This document shows positions 8,627-17,616 of a stretch of 64,000 nt of DNA, one piece after another. Made by a program: the position numbers and the translations under genes. This stretch comes from Streptomyces sp. MNU76 (GTDB taxonomy: Bacteria > Actinomycetota > Actinomycetes > Streptomycetales > Streptomycetaceae). Where the stretch lies: positions 149,952 through 213,951 of the forward strand of contig NZ_JAJKLK010000023.1 in assembly GCF_020982545.1 (NCBI RefSeq). The letters run 5' to 3'. Under the pieces are notes generated by a model, which was not told the origin of the DNA, searched no databases, and saw only the letters and a program-made list of their open reading frames with translations. Positions within the stretch are counted from its first letter, which is position 1, and every line of letters starts with the position of its first letter.

Positions 8627-9388
8627 TTACTTCTTCTTGCCCTGGTTCTTGACTGCCTCGATTGCGGCCGCTGCTGCTTCCGGGTCGAGGTAGGTGCCGC
8701 CGGGGTTCAGGGGCTTGAAGTCGGCGTCGAGTTCGTAGGCGAGGGGGATGCCGGTCGGGATGTTGAGGCCCGCGATGTCGGCGTCCGAGATGCCGTCGAG
8801 GTGCTTGACCAGGGCGCGGAGGCTGTTGCCGTGGGCGGCGACGAGGACCGTGCGGCCGGCCAGGAGGTCGGGGACGATGCCGTCGTACCAGTACGGCAGC
8901 ATGCGGGTGACGACGTCCTTGAGGCACTCCGTGCGGGGGCGCAGCTCCGGCGGGATGGTCGCGTAGCGCGCGTCCGACGCCTGGGAGAACTCCGAGTCGT
9001 CCGCGAGCGGCGGCGGCGGGGTGTCGTACGAGCGGCGCCACAGCATGAACTGCTCCTCGCCGAACTCGGCCAGGGTCTGCGCCTTGTCCTTGCCCTGGAG
9101 GGCCCCGTAGTGGCGCTCGTTCAGGCGCCAGCTGCGGTGGACCGGGATCCAGTGGCGGTCGGCGGACTCGAGGGCCAGCTGCGCGGTGCGGATGGCGCGT
9201 CGCTGGAGGGAGGTGTGCAGCACGTCCGGGAGCAGGCCGGCGTCCTTCAGCAGCTCACCGCCGCGCGTCGCCTCCTTCTCGCCCTTCGGAGTGAGGTTGA
9301 CGTCCACCCAGCCGGTGAACAGGTTCTTCTCGTTCCACTCGCTCTCGCCGTGGCGGAGGAGGATCAGCTTGTACGGTGCGTCGGCCAT
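8627..9388 (-). CDS. gpmA: 2,3-bisphosphoglycerate-dependent phosphoglycerate mutase
   Basis: 253 aa, the usual length for the dPGM family. It interconverts 3- and 2-phosphoglycerate in glycolysis. The catalytic RHGES motif is at residues 12-16 (phosphohistidine His13). FTGWVDVNLTPKGEKEA, RRAIRTAQLAL, NERHYGALQGKDK and the second histidine motif AAHGNSLRALVKHL are all present. The C-terminus is a Lys/Ala tail. It is transcribed divergently from the MFS transporter. Core gene with normal codon use. Confidence 0.97.
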   Translation of the reverse strand: MADAPYKLILLRHGESEWNEKNLFTGWVDVNLTPKGEKEATRGGELLKDAGLLPDVLHTSLQRRAIRTAQLALESADRHWIPVHRSWRLNERHYGALQGKDKAQTLAEFGEEQFMLWRRSYDTPPPPLADDSEFSQASDARYATIPPELRPRTECLKDVVTRMLPYWYDGIVPDLLAGRTVLVAAHGNSLRALVKHLDGISDADIAGLNIPTGIPLAYELDADFKPLNPGGTYLDPEAAAAAIEAVKNQGKKK

Positions 9389-9613
9389 GGCCCCGAGCGT
9401 AATCGACGGCCGGGAACCACCACACGGGTGGCCGACAGGCGGACAGGGCCGACACGTGGGGGGGGGGACCGGGTTCCGCTCTGTCCGGTTCCCCTACCCG
9501 TCGGCTTACGCCCCCGACAGTTGACTGGGGTTGTTAATTGGGTGGCTCGTCTCTCGTTCGCGTTCGTAAGTTGTGTTCACTGCTTTAGCCGCTTACGTCC
9601 GTGGGGGAACCGC

Positions 9614-11020
9614 ATGCCACTCGTCGCCGCCAGACGTGCTGTCCGGGAAACGGTGTCGGGGCTTCCCCGCGAGTTCTGGTGGCTGTGGACCAGCACCCTG
9701 GTGAACCGCCTCGGCGCCTTCGTCGCGACCTTCATGGCGCTGTACCTGACCCTGGACCGTGGGTACTCCGCCTCCTACGCCGGACTCGTCGCCTCGCTGC
9801 ACGGGCTCGGCGGCGTCGTCTCGTCACTCGGCGGTGGGGTCATGGCCGACCGGCTCGGGCGGCGGCCAACCCTGCTCGTCGCACAGGTCTCGACGGCCCT
9901 GTCCGTCGCACTCCTCGGCTTCGTCCAGGACCCCGTCGCGATCGCCGCCGTCGCCTTCCTCGTCGGCGCCGCCAGCAACGCGTCCCGCCCGGCCGTCCAG
10001 GCGATGATGGCCGACATCGTCCGGCCCGAGGACCGCGTCCGCGCGTTCTCCCTCAACTACTGGGCCATCAACCTCGGCTTCGCCGTCTCCTCCATGGCCG
10101 CCGGTTTCATCGCCGAGGTCAGTTATCGCGCCGGGTTCCTGATCGAGGCCGGGATGACGCTGACCTGCGCGATCCTCGTCTTCCTGAAGCTGCCGGAGTC
10201 GCGGCCGGAGAGCGGGACGGCGGCGGGGAAAGCCGGCGTCACGGACGCGGTCGGGCTCGGGACCGTGGTGCGCGACGGGCGGTTCATGGGTGTCGTCGGG
10301 CTGTCCTTCCTCGTCGCACTGATCTTCCAGCAGGGGTCCGTGGGGCTGCCGGTCGCGATGGGCGAGGCGGGCTTCACTCCGGCGGACTACGGTCTCGCCA
10401 TCGCCGTCAACGGGGTGCTGATCGTCGCCCTGCAGATCCCGGTCACCCGGTTCATCGAGCACCGGGACCCGGGACGGCTCCTCGTCGTCTCGTCCGTGCT
10501 CGCCGGGTACGGCTTCGGCCTCACCGCCTTCGCCGGGTCGATCGGGGTCTTCGCCCTCACCGTGTGCGTCTGGACCCTCGCCGAGATCGTCAACGCACCG
10601 ACCCAGACCGGGGTCGTCGTCCGCCTCTCGCCCGCACAGGGGCGTGGCCGTTACCAGGGCATGTACACGATGTCGTGGTCCGTCGCCGCGCTGGTCGCTC
10701 CGCTCATGTCCGGTGTCGTCATCGACCGGTGGGGCGCGGAGTGGCTGTGGGGGCTGTGCGCGGTGATCGGGACCGTGGCGGGGGTCGGGTACTGGGCGCT
10801 CATGCGTCGGATGCCGGCATCGGAGGACGGAGCCGCGGCGCCTGCCGCCGTACCGGTGGAGCAGCAGCCCTGCGGCGGGGAGCCGGTCCCTGGACAGCCG
10901 GCCCCTGGACAGCGGGTCCCTGGGCAGCCGGGCGGTCAGAAGCCGGGCGGCGAGAAGCCGGGCGGTGAGAAGCCGGGTGGCGGGCGAGCCGCCGTGGGGG
11001 AGGTCGCCGACGCGGTCTGA
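9614..11020 (+). CDS. MFS transporter (drug-efflux type)
   Basis: 468 aa from ATG 9614. The frame stays open far upstream, but only this start matches the family's N-terminus. About 12 membrane helices are visible, and the loop after helix 2 carries ADRLGRRPTLL, the MFS motif A. The last ~50 residues are a hydrophilic tail of near-repeats (GQPAPGQRVPGQP, then KPGGEKPGGEKPGG), encoded by internal DNA repeats at about 10880-10985. Substrate unknown. The 225-bp spacer to gpmA holds the divergent promoters. Confidence 0.88.
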   Translation: MPLVAARRAVRETVSGLPREFWWLWTSTLVNRLGAFVATFMALYLTLDRGYSASYAGLVASLHGLGGVVSSLGGGVMADRLGRRPTLLVAQVSTALSVALLGFVQDPVAIAAVAFLVGAASNASRPAVQAMMADIVRPEDRVRAFSLNYWAINLGFAVSSMAAGFIAEVSYRAGFLIEAGMTLTCAILVFLKLPESRPESGTAAGKAGVTDAVGLGTVVRDGRFMGVVGLSFLVALIFQQGSVGLPVAMGEAGFTPADYGLAIAVNGVLIVALQIPVTRFIEHRDPGRLLVVSSVLAGYGFGLTAFAGSIGVFALTVCVWTLAEIVNAPTQTGVVVRLSPAQGRGRYQGMYTMSWSVAALVAPLMSGVVIDRWGAEWLWGLCAVIGTVAGVGYWALMRRMPASEDGAAAPAAVPVEQQPCGGEPVPGQPAPGQRVPGQPGGQKPGGEKPGGEKPGGGRAAVGEVADAV

Positions 11021-11037
11021 GGACCTCCGGCACGGTC

Positions 11038-11598
11038 TCACGGGTGCATCCGCGCCCCCTTCACCACCTTGTCCACCCCGTTGCGCGGGCCGTACACCGC
11101 CAACCCCACCAGGTCCAGCTCCCCCGTCGCCACGGACCGTACGGCTGCCCGGTTGTCGTGGTCGTTGCCGGTGGCGAACAGGTCGGACGTGAAGAGCGCG
11201 CGGGGGAGGGCGCGGGACAGTACGCGCGCGTGCGCCGCCTTCAGGACCTCCTTCGTCGCCTCGAAGACGAGGACCGGCTGCCGGAACATCGGGAGGTAGG
11301 CCACCTTGTCGGCGTCCTCGTACGGCTCGCCGATCACCTCGGGGATGGTCGGGCCGATGCCGCTGACCAGGAAGGACGTGACGTTGAGGCGCTGCCAGGT
11401 CGCGAGGTCGTCGCGGAGGAGGACGGCGATCTTGGTGTCGCAACGGGTGGTGGGCGGCGGCGTACTCGCGGGGGCCGCGGTCGACACGGAGGACATGGCA
11501 GTCATAGAGGGCACGGAGGTCGCGGAGGGCACGGAGGTCGCCTCAAGGGGCTCGTCGAAGGGCTCTTCGGAGCGCTCTTCGGAGGGCTCGCTGTTCAT
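11038..11598 (-). CDS. DUF2000 family protein
   Basis: 186 aa from ATG 11598. Residues 1-45 are acidic and Ser/Thr-rich, probably disordered, and the spacing of acidic pairs reflects small direct repeats in the DNA. The DUF2000 core starts at KIAVLLRDDLATWQRLNVTSFLVSG and ends near AVYGPRNGVDKVVKG. The family's function is not established. It is divergent from the AraC-type gene 50 bp away, so the AraC protein may control it. Confidence 0.85.
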   Translation of the reverse strand: MNSEPSEERSEEPFDEPLEATSVPSATSVPSMTAMSSVSTAAPASTPPPTTRCDTKIAVLLRDDLATWQRLNVTSFLVSGIGPTIPEVIGEPYEDADKVAYLPMFRQPVLVFEATKEVLKAAHARVLSRALPRALFTSDLFATGNDHDNRAAVRSVATGELDLVGLAVYGPRNGVDKVVKGARMHP

Positions 11599-11647
11599 GG
11601 GATGAGACTGCCGATCGCCGGGCAGCCCCGTCTTGTACGTTCTTTGC

Positions 11648-12508
11648 ATGGGTACCCAGCGGCCCGGTTCCCCCCGGCGTGACGTCACCGCCTGGCGGCC
11701 GCGCGTGCCCGGTGTCGTCGAGGTCTTCCACGCGCACTACACCGAGTACGCGTACCCCATGCATGTGCACGACGTGTGGACGCTGTTGATCGTGGACGAC
11801 GGGGCCGTGCGCTACGAGTTGGACCGGCATGAACACGGGACGCCCCACGACACGGTGTCGTTGTTGCCGCCGTTCGTGCCGCACAACGGCGCGCCGGTGA
11901 CGGAGCGGGGCTTCCGCAAGCGGGTGCTGTACCTGGATCCGGACGCGCCCCTGGCCGCGCTGGACGCGAGCCTCGTCGGGGCGGCGGTGGACGGGCCGGA
12001 CCTGCCAGATCCCGTACTGCGGCGGCGGGTGGGGCAGTTGCACGCGGCGCTCGCGCGGCCCGGCGACGAGTTGGAGGCGGAGAGCCGGCTGGCGCTGGTC
12101 GGGGAACGGTTGCGGGGGCATCTGCGGCCGGCGGCTCCGGCGGGGGGTGTGGCGGGGACCGCTCCCGCCGGGCGTGCCGTCGCGCATCGGCTCCGTGAGC
12201 TTCTCGACGAGCGGGTCACGGACGGGATCACGCTGGAGGAGGCCGCGGGAACGGTCCAGGCCCACCCCTCGCATCTCGTACGGGCGTTCGGCGCAGCCTT
12301 CGGCATCGCGCCGCACCAGTACCTAATGTCCCGGCGGGTCGAGCGGGCCAGGCGGCTGCTGTTGGAGGGTGTGCGGCCGGGCGAGGCGGCGGCGATGGCC
12401 GGGTTCTACGACCAGGCGCACCTGACGCGGCACTTCAGGCGGTGGGTGGGGGTCACCCCTGGTCGCTATCGGAACGGTCGCCCGCCACGTCCCGGGTCAG
12501 ATGGCTGA
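11648..12508 (+). CDS. AraC-family transcriptional regulator
   Basis: 286 aa from ATG 11648. The N-terminal cupin domain has ligand-type histidines (HVHDVWTLLIVDDG, HEHGTPHDTVSLLPPFVPHNG). Two C-terminal helix-turn-helix units follow (ITLEEAAGTVQAHPSHLVRAFGAAFG; GEAAAMAGFYDQAHLTRHFRRWVGVTPGRYR). It faces the DUF2000 gene and is likely to regulate it. Its 3' end overlaps the convergent YbjN gene by 56 bp. Confidence 0.92.
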   Translation: MGTQRPGSPRRDVTAWRPRVPGVVEVFHAHYTEYAYPMHVHDVWTLLIVDDGAVRYELDRHEHGTPHDTVSLLPPFVPHNGAPVTERGFRKRVLYLDPDAPLAALDASLVGAAVDGPDLPDPVLRRRVGQLHAALARPGDELEAESRLALVGERLRGHLRPAAPAGGVAGTAPAGRAVAHRLRELLDERVTDGITLEEAAGTVQAHPSHLVRAFGAAFGIAPHQYLMSRRVERARRLLLEGVRPGEAAAMAGFYDQAHLTRHFRRWVGVTPGRYRNGRPPRPGSDG

Positions 12509-12968
12509 ACGCGTCCAGATTGCGGGTCGGTTCGCCCCGGGAGACGCGCCAGGCGTACTCCCTGCGGATCGCGGAGGCGAAGCCCAGCTCCAGGAGGGTG
12601 TTGAAGGCGCCGTCGGCCGCTTCCAGGACCTGGCCGAGGAGGCCGTCGATGCCCTCGGGGGTGACGGCGGCGAGCGGCAGCCGGGCGGTGACGTAGATGT
12701 CGCCGAGCGGGTCGACGGCGTAACTCACGCCGTACAGCTTGAGGTTGCGCTCCAGGAGCCAGCGGTGGACGCCCGCCTCGTTCTCGTCGGGGTGGCGGAT
12801 CACGAAGGCGTTGAGGGAGAGGGAGTGCCGACCGACGATCAGGGAGACGGTCGTGGAGAGCTTGCGGGTGCCGGGGAGTTTCACGACGTAGGAACCCGGG
12901 TCCGGGCTCTCCCACTCCAGCTCGGCCTCGTTGAGGACCTGCTCGATGATCGACGCTTCGTCAGCCAT
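12453..12968 (-). CDS. YbjN domain-containing protein
   Basis: 171 aa from ATG 12968; the frame is open far upstream into mshA, but MADEASIIEQVLNEAELEW is the normal YbjN start. It belongs to the YbjN / tetratricopeptide-chaperone-like fold, sometimes called putative bacterial sensory transduction regulator. It has no catalytic residues. It lies 62 bp downstream of mshA on the same strand and may be co-transcribed with it, as in other Streptomyces as I recall. Confidence 0.88.
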   Translation of the reverse strand: MADEASIIEQVLNEAELEWESPDPGSYVVKLPGTRKLSTTVSLIVGRHSLSLNAFVIRHPDENEAGVHRWLLERNLKLYGVSYAVDPLGDIYVTARLPLAAVTPEGIDGLLGQVLEAADGAFNTLLELGFASAIRREYAWRVSRGEPTRNLDAFSHLTRDVAGDRSDSDQG

Positions 12969-13030
12969 GGGGCGAGGGTACCCGCCGGTACGCGGGGGTC
13001 GACTGCGGAGCCGCGGCCGGGCCCCGGGGC

Positions 13031-14371
13031 TCACCCGTGGTGGCCCCTGGCCCGGGGGCGGCGGTAGTCGTGCATGGCCGCCGTGTACACGTCCGCGGTG
13101 GCGGCGGCCGAGGTGTCCCAGCCGAAGGACTCGGCGTGGCGGGCGGCGGCCGCGCCCATGCGGGCGGTCAGCTCGGGGGCGTCGGCGAAATCGCGGAGCA
13201 CGCGCGCGTACGCGGCGGGATCGTGGCCCTGGACCAGGAAGCCCGTCTCCGTGTCCCGCACGGCGACCGGTAGACCGCCCACCGAGGCCGCCAGCACCGG
13301 CGTACCGGCCGCCTGCGCCTCGATGGCGACCAGCCCGAAGGACTCGCTGTACGACGGCATGACCAGCACGGACGCCGCCCGGAACCAGTCCGCGAGCTGC
13401 TCCTGCCCGACGGGCGGCCGGAACCGTACGACATCGGCGATGCCGAGCCGCGCGGCCAGCTTCTGCAAGCCCTCCGGCTTGGCGAGCCCGCTGCCGCTCG
13501 GCCCGCCGACCACCGGTACGACGATCCTCGACCGCAGCTCGGGGCGCTCGGCGAGGAGGACGGCGACGGCGCGGAGCAGGACGTCGGGGGCCTTCAGGGG
13601 CTGGATACGGCCGGCGAAGAGCGGGATCAGGGCGTCCTGGGGCAGACCGAGGCGGGCCCGGGCCGCGGCGCGGCCGTCGGCGGGACGGAAACGGTCGAGG
13701 TTGACGCCCGGGTGGACGACGGCGACCTTGGCCGGGTCGGCCTCGTAGTGGCGTACGAGTTCGTCGGCCTCCTCGGCCGTGTTGGCTATGAGGCGGTCGG
13801 CGGCGCGGACGATCTGGGTCTCGCCGATGACGCGTGCGGCGGGTTCGGGGGTGTCGCCGGCGGCGAGCGCGGCGTTCTTGACCTTGGCCATCGTGTGCAT
13901 GGCGTGCACCAGGGGGACGCCCCAGCGCTGGGCGGCGAGCCAGCCGACGTGGCCGGAGAGCCAGTAGTGCGAGTGGACCAGGTCGTAGTGGCCGGGGCGG
14001 TGGCCCGCCCACGCCTGCATCACGCCGTGCGTGAAAGCGCAGAGCTGGGCCGGCAGCTCCTCCTTGGCCAGCCCCTCGTACGGGCCCGCGTCGACATGCC
14101 GGACCAGGACGCCGGGCGCCAGCTCGACCGCGGGGGGCAGGGCGCCGGTGGTGGCCCGGGTGAAGATCTCCACCTCGATGCCCTGGGCGGCCAGCCGCTG
14201 CGCCAGCTCCACGATGTAGACGTTCATCCCGCCCGCGTCGCCCGTGCCGGGCTGGTGCAGCGGTGACGTGTGCACCGAGAGCATCGCGACCCGGCGCGGC
14301 CTGCGGTGCAGCCGAAGCCGCCCCGCGCCGGCCGGGGAACGTCGCCCGAGCCTGCTGACGTAGTGGCTCAC
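13031..14371 (-). CDS. mshA: D-inositol-3-phosphate glycosyltransferase (mycothiol pathway)
   Basis: 446-aa GT4 glycosyltransferase. It transfers GlcNAc from UDP-GlcNAc to 1L-myo-inositol 1-phosphate, the first step of mycothiol synthesis. Seen: the N-terminal loop PGTGDAGGMNVYIVELA, YDLVHSHYWLSG, HPGVNLDRFRP, FAGRIQPLKAPD, and the ESFGLVAIE element that carries the EX7E catalytic and nucleotide-binding glutamates. The first ~30 residues are basic and vary between species, so the exact start is less certain than the rest. Confidence 0.95.
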   Translation of the reverse strand: MSHYVSRLGRRSPAGAGRLRLHRRPRRVAMLSVHTSPLHQPGTGDAGGMNVYIVELAQRLAAQGIEVEIFTRATTGALPPAVELAPGVLVRHVDAGPYEGLAKEELPAQLCAFTHGVMQAWAGHRPGHYDLVHSHYWLSGHVGWLAAQRWGVPLVHAMHTMAKVKNAALAAGDTPEPAARVIGETQIVRAADRLIANTAEEADELVRHYEADPAKVAVVHPGVNLDRFRPADGRAAARARLGLPQDALIPLFAGRIQPLKAPDVLLRAVAVLLAERPELRSRIVVPVVGGPSGSGLAKPEGLQKLAARLGIADVVRFRPPVGQEQLADWFRAASVLVMPSYSESFGLVAIEAQAAGTPVLAASVGGLPVAVRDTETGFLVQGHDPAAYARVLRDFADAPELTARMGAAAARHAESFGWDTSAAATADVYTAAMHDYRRPRARGHHG

Positions 14372-14638
14372 GTGGCGTTCCTCCTCGCTCCGGGCATGCC
14401 GTCGGGAGGGCGTGGGGTCCCTCTCGGGAGGGGGAACACCGGAGGAGGCCGTTCCATTTCCCCTTTGCGCAATTATTACCTAGCTTCGCTCAACCGTTCG
14501 AGTACCTGAGTGCGTGGGGGCGTGGCGGCCGGGGTGTGGCGGCCTGGGCGCGGGAGGGGCGTGGGAGCGTGGTGGCATGAGCTGAGCTCGCTGGGAGTGG
14601 GGGCACGCCCCCCCGGGAGGCGGACATACGCTCACCTC

Positions 14639-15540
14639 ATGGCCAGACCAGTCGGCACCGTGACGCGTGGCACCACCAACCCCAACCGGCTGCGTCGCAT
14701 GGACCGCTGGATCGCGGCGACGCACGGTGCCGCACTCCGCCGCGCCACCGCCCCCCTCGCCGTCGACCTCGGTTACGGCGCCGCCCCTTGGACCGCCGTC
14801 GAACTGCTCCGCCGCCTCCGCACGGCGGCACCCCGCACTCAAGTCGTCGGCATCGAGATCGACCCGGCCAGGGTCACCGCGGCCCAGCCCTATGCGTGCG
14901 AGGGTCTGACCTTCCGGCACGGCGGCTTCGAGGTACCGGTGCCGGGCCGCCCCACCCTCATCCGGGCGGCGAACGTGCTCCGGCAGTACGACGAGGACGA
15001 GGTCGCCGCCGTCTGGGAACGCCTGTGCGCCCGCCTCGAACCGGCCGCACCGCCCTCTCCCCGCCCGCCCCATCCCACTCCAGGCGCGCACACCCCAGGC
15101 CCTCGCACCACGGACCTCCGCGCCGCGAGCCCCCACTCCCCACCGCCTCGTACCCCTCCGGGGGTCTGCTCGTCGAGGGCACCTGCGACGAGATCGGCCG
15201 CCGGCACGTCTGGGTCGCCCTCGGCCCGGAGGGCCCCCGTACGGTCACCTTCGCCACCCGGCTCGGCTCCCTGGACCGCCCCTCCGATCTCGCCGAACGC
15301 CTCCCCAAGGCACTCATCCACCGCAACGTCCCCGGCGAACCGGTGCACGCGTTCCTCCGCGATTTCGACCGCGCCTGGGCGGCCGCGGCGCCCTACGCCT
15401 CGTACGGAGCCCGGCAGCGCTGGATCCGCACGATCCGCACGCTCAGCGCGGACTGGCCGGTACGGGACGGGGTCTCGCGCTGGCGCCAGGGCGAAGTCAC
15501 TGTGGCGTGGGAGGCGTTGGCGCCGCGGCCCCGCCATTAG
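14639..15540 (+). pseudogene. Class I SAM methyltransferase, frame broken by a Pro-rich insert
   Basis: From ATG 14639 the frame gives a SAM-binding fold: LAVDLGYGAAPWTAVELLRRL (motif I), VVGIEIDPARV, then IRAANVLRQYDEDEVAAVWERLCARLEP. The rest (GGLLVEGTCDEIGRRHVWVALG to the stop at 15540) lies in a different frame. Between the two halves, about 15040-15160, is a low-complexity Pro/His/Arg-coding stretch that looks like extra DNA in the middle of the domain. Joining the halves needs a one-base deletion or a two-base addition there. Either the gene is dead or the GC-rich run was miscalled. Confidence 0.8.
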
Positions 15541-15564
15541 CCGAGAGCCCCGCCCGCCTCCTCA

Positions 15565-15724
15565 TCTTCGTACACCCTCGCCTCCGCACACCCTCGTCTC
15601 CGCACACTCTTGCCTCCGCACACTCTTGTCTCCGCACACTCTTGCCTCCGCACACTCTTGTCTCCGCGCGTTCTCGTCTCCGCGCGTCGTCGCCCCCGTA
15701 CGCCCTCGCCTCCGCACATCCTCG
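15565..15724. repeat. 16-bp tandem array, about 9-10 units
   Basis: The consensus unit YCTCCGCACACTCTTG recurs every 16 bp. The central copies (about 15597-15664) are near-identical and alternate C and T at position 1; the outer copies are degenerate (ccctcg, gttctcg variants). The array begins about 25 bp after the methyltransferase stop. The rest of 15541-15991 holds no gene, only the promoter region of the NlpC/P60 gene. Confidence 0.85.
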
Positions 15725-15991
15725 TGGCCGCGCGCCCGGCGCCCACCACTCTCGATTACGCAGAGCAACATTTTCGTGACGCACGGGAACGATCGCCGCG
15801 GGCCGTTCGTCGGACAGTCGAGGGCGGTGTCACGCAGGTGGGAGCAGGGGAGGGAGGAAGAGGCGGCGGGCAGAAGCGAGTTCTTGCCCACCTCTGTCGC
15901 ATTCCGCGACGTCGTGACACGATCACCCGGGCACCGGCAAGTTACTGACGGTTAATCAGTTCTGTATCCATTGGGGTTGGGGGCAAGAGGT

Positions 15992-17107
15992 ATGGGAGTC
16001 GGCAAGCGGAAGCTGACCATGGTGGCCGTGGCCGTGGTCTGCGCGATGACCGTCCTGGGCGCGCCGGTCACCGCGTACGCGAGCCAGACGAAACCGGCCG
16101 AGCCGACCCCGAGTCCGACACCGACACCCTCGTCCTCGTCCTCGCCTTCGCCCGGCTCGACTCCGGTGACGAACGAGGAGTTGGAGCGCGTCCGCACCAA
16201 GCTGGAGGGCCTCTACCACGACGCCGCGGTCGCCACGGACGCGTACAACGCGGCCGAGGAGCAGGCCGACAAGCAGTCCGAGGAGCTCGTCGATCTGGCC
16301 CACGAGGTCGTCAAGGGCCAGCAGAAGCTGGACAAGTTGCAGGACCTCATCGGCGCCGCGGCCCGCGCCCAGTACCGGGGCGCCGGCCTCCCGGCCGAGG
16401 TGCGGCTGTGGCTGAGCGAGAACCCCCAGGACTTCCTGGAGGGGGCGGACCGCCTGCGTCAGGGCCAGCTCGCGACGAAGGGTCTGCTCGCCGAAATGAC
16501 CCGGACCCAGCAGGACTTGGAGCAGTACTCCAAGGACGCCTCCGCGCGCTGGGAGAAGTTGGAGACCAACCGCAAGGCCAAGGAGAAGGCCAAGAAGAAG
16601 ATCAAGAAGCAGATCGCCGCCGCCGAGGAGCTGGAAGCCCAGCTGGAGGACGACGAGCGGGAGCGGTTGGCGCAGTTGGAGGAGGAGGCCGCGCAGAAGT
16701 CACAGGCGGCGTGGCTGGACTCCGGAATACTCGCCGAGATCAACGGCAAGGCGACGCCGCAGGGGAAGAAGGCCGTCGAGTTCGCCACGAACCAAATAGG
16801 CAAGTGGTACGAATGGGGCACCGAAGGGCCCGACACCTACGACTGCTCCGGTCTCACCAGCGAGGCGTGGGCCGCCGCCGGGCTGACCATCCCCCGCACC
16901 TCCCAGGAGCAGTGGCGTCAGCTCAAGCACATCGACATCCAGGACATGCGGCCCGGCGACCTCATCATCTACAACGCCGATGCCAGCCACGTCGCCATGT
17001 ACCTGGGCGACGGCTCCATCGTCCACGCGCCCCGTCCGAACCGGAAGGTGTCGATCGCGGGCGCGGGCACGATGCGGATCCTGGGCGTCGTACGCCCGGA
17101 CGCGTGA
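15992..17107 (+). CDS. Secreted NlpC/P60 peptidoglycan endopeptidase
   Basis: 371 aa from ATG 15992. A signal peptide (KRKLTMVAVAVVCAMTVLG, cleavage near AYAS) is followed by a Pro/Ser linker, then two coiled-coil stretches (about residues 65-130 and 170-235, Lys/Glu/Gln-rich). The C-terminal NlpC/P60 domain has catalytic Cys285 in YDCSGLTSEAW and His333 in SHVAMYLGDGSIVHAP. This is the RipA/RpfI-like layout of actinobacterial cell-wall hydrolases, where the coiled coil masks or positions the catalytic domain. It probably cleaves D-Glu-mDAP type bonds during growth or sporulation. Confidence 0.92.
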   Translation: MGVGKRKLTMVAVAVVCAMTVLGAPVTAYASQTKPAEPTPSPTPTPSSSSSPSPGSTPVTNEELERVRTKLEGLYHDAAVATDAYNAAEEQADKQSEELVDLAHEVVKGQQKLDKLQDLIGAAARAQYRGAGLPAEVRLWLSENPQDFLEGADRLRQGQLATKGLLAEMTRTQQDLEQYSKDASARWEKLETNRKAKEKAKKKIKKQIAAAEELEAQLEDDERERLAQLEEEAAQKSQAAWLDSGILAEINGKATPQGKKAVEFATNQIGKWYEWGTEGPDTYDCSGLTSEAWAAAGLTIPRTSQEQWRQLKHIDIQDMRPGDLIIYNADASHVAMYLGDGSIVHAPRPNRKVSIAGAGTMRILGVVRPDA

Positions 17108-17170
17108 GCTGACGGGCCGACGAGGAGGGACGAGGAGGGCTGAGCCGACCGGCTGGGGCCGGAGGCTGAG

Positions 17171-17193
17171 GGTGCGACCCCGACGGTCGCACC
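17171..17193 (+). terminator. Terminator of the NlpC/P60 gene
   Basis: GGTGCGACC at 17171-17179 pairs with GGTCGCACC at 17185-17193, a 9-bp stem with a 5-nt loop, 64 bp after the stop codon. Confidence 0.6.
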
Positions 17194-17616
17194 CGAACCG
17201 CACCCCGGCGACACCCCGCGTCACACCGCACCGAACCGGCCCCGCCACCACTCCCGCGTCACACCGCACCTCAACACCCCGGCTTCCAACACACCCCGTA
17301 CCGCACCAAACCACCGCACCCCACCCACACCGCACCGTCCGCCCACGCCCACCACACCCCGCCGTGAGCCACCCCACGTGACTCTCGACACCTTCGCCAC
17401 CCGGCTCAACCTCCGTCGCGTGACATTCGTCATCCCAGGGGAAAGCCCTGCCATGTCCAAGTGCGGTACGGGATGCGGCATATGACGTCGGCTGTTTACC
17501 ACCCGACGCCCCGTCTCCCATTCCGTTGCGACGGCGCCTGGCGCTAAGGTCCCCGTCGGTGGGTCGAGGTCCCTCGCCCGCCGTGCCCTCGGGGGGAGGG
17601 AAGGAAACCCAACACG
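17194..17616. other. Gene-free low-complexity spacer
   Basis: About 200 bp (17200-17400) are C/A-rich, built of scattered CACCGCAC, CACACCCCG and similar blocks, without a fixed period. No gene is supported. The stretch 17460-17610 should contain the promoter of the phosphatase gene. Confidence 0.5.

Noticed and set aside
9824..11443. Long minus-strand open frame of 539 codons opposite the MFS gene
   Set aside because: It is the antisense shadow of a well-supported MFS gene and has no protein character or start signal of its own.
12969..14012. Upstream extension of the YbjN frame through mshA
   Set aside because: The extension is out of frame with mshA and reads Pro/Arg-rich noise; the true YbjN start is ATG 12968.
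15565..15724. 16-bp array considered as a CRISPR array
   Set aside because: There are no unique spacers; units are contiguous, too short and the differences are simple substitutions. No cas genes are nearby.
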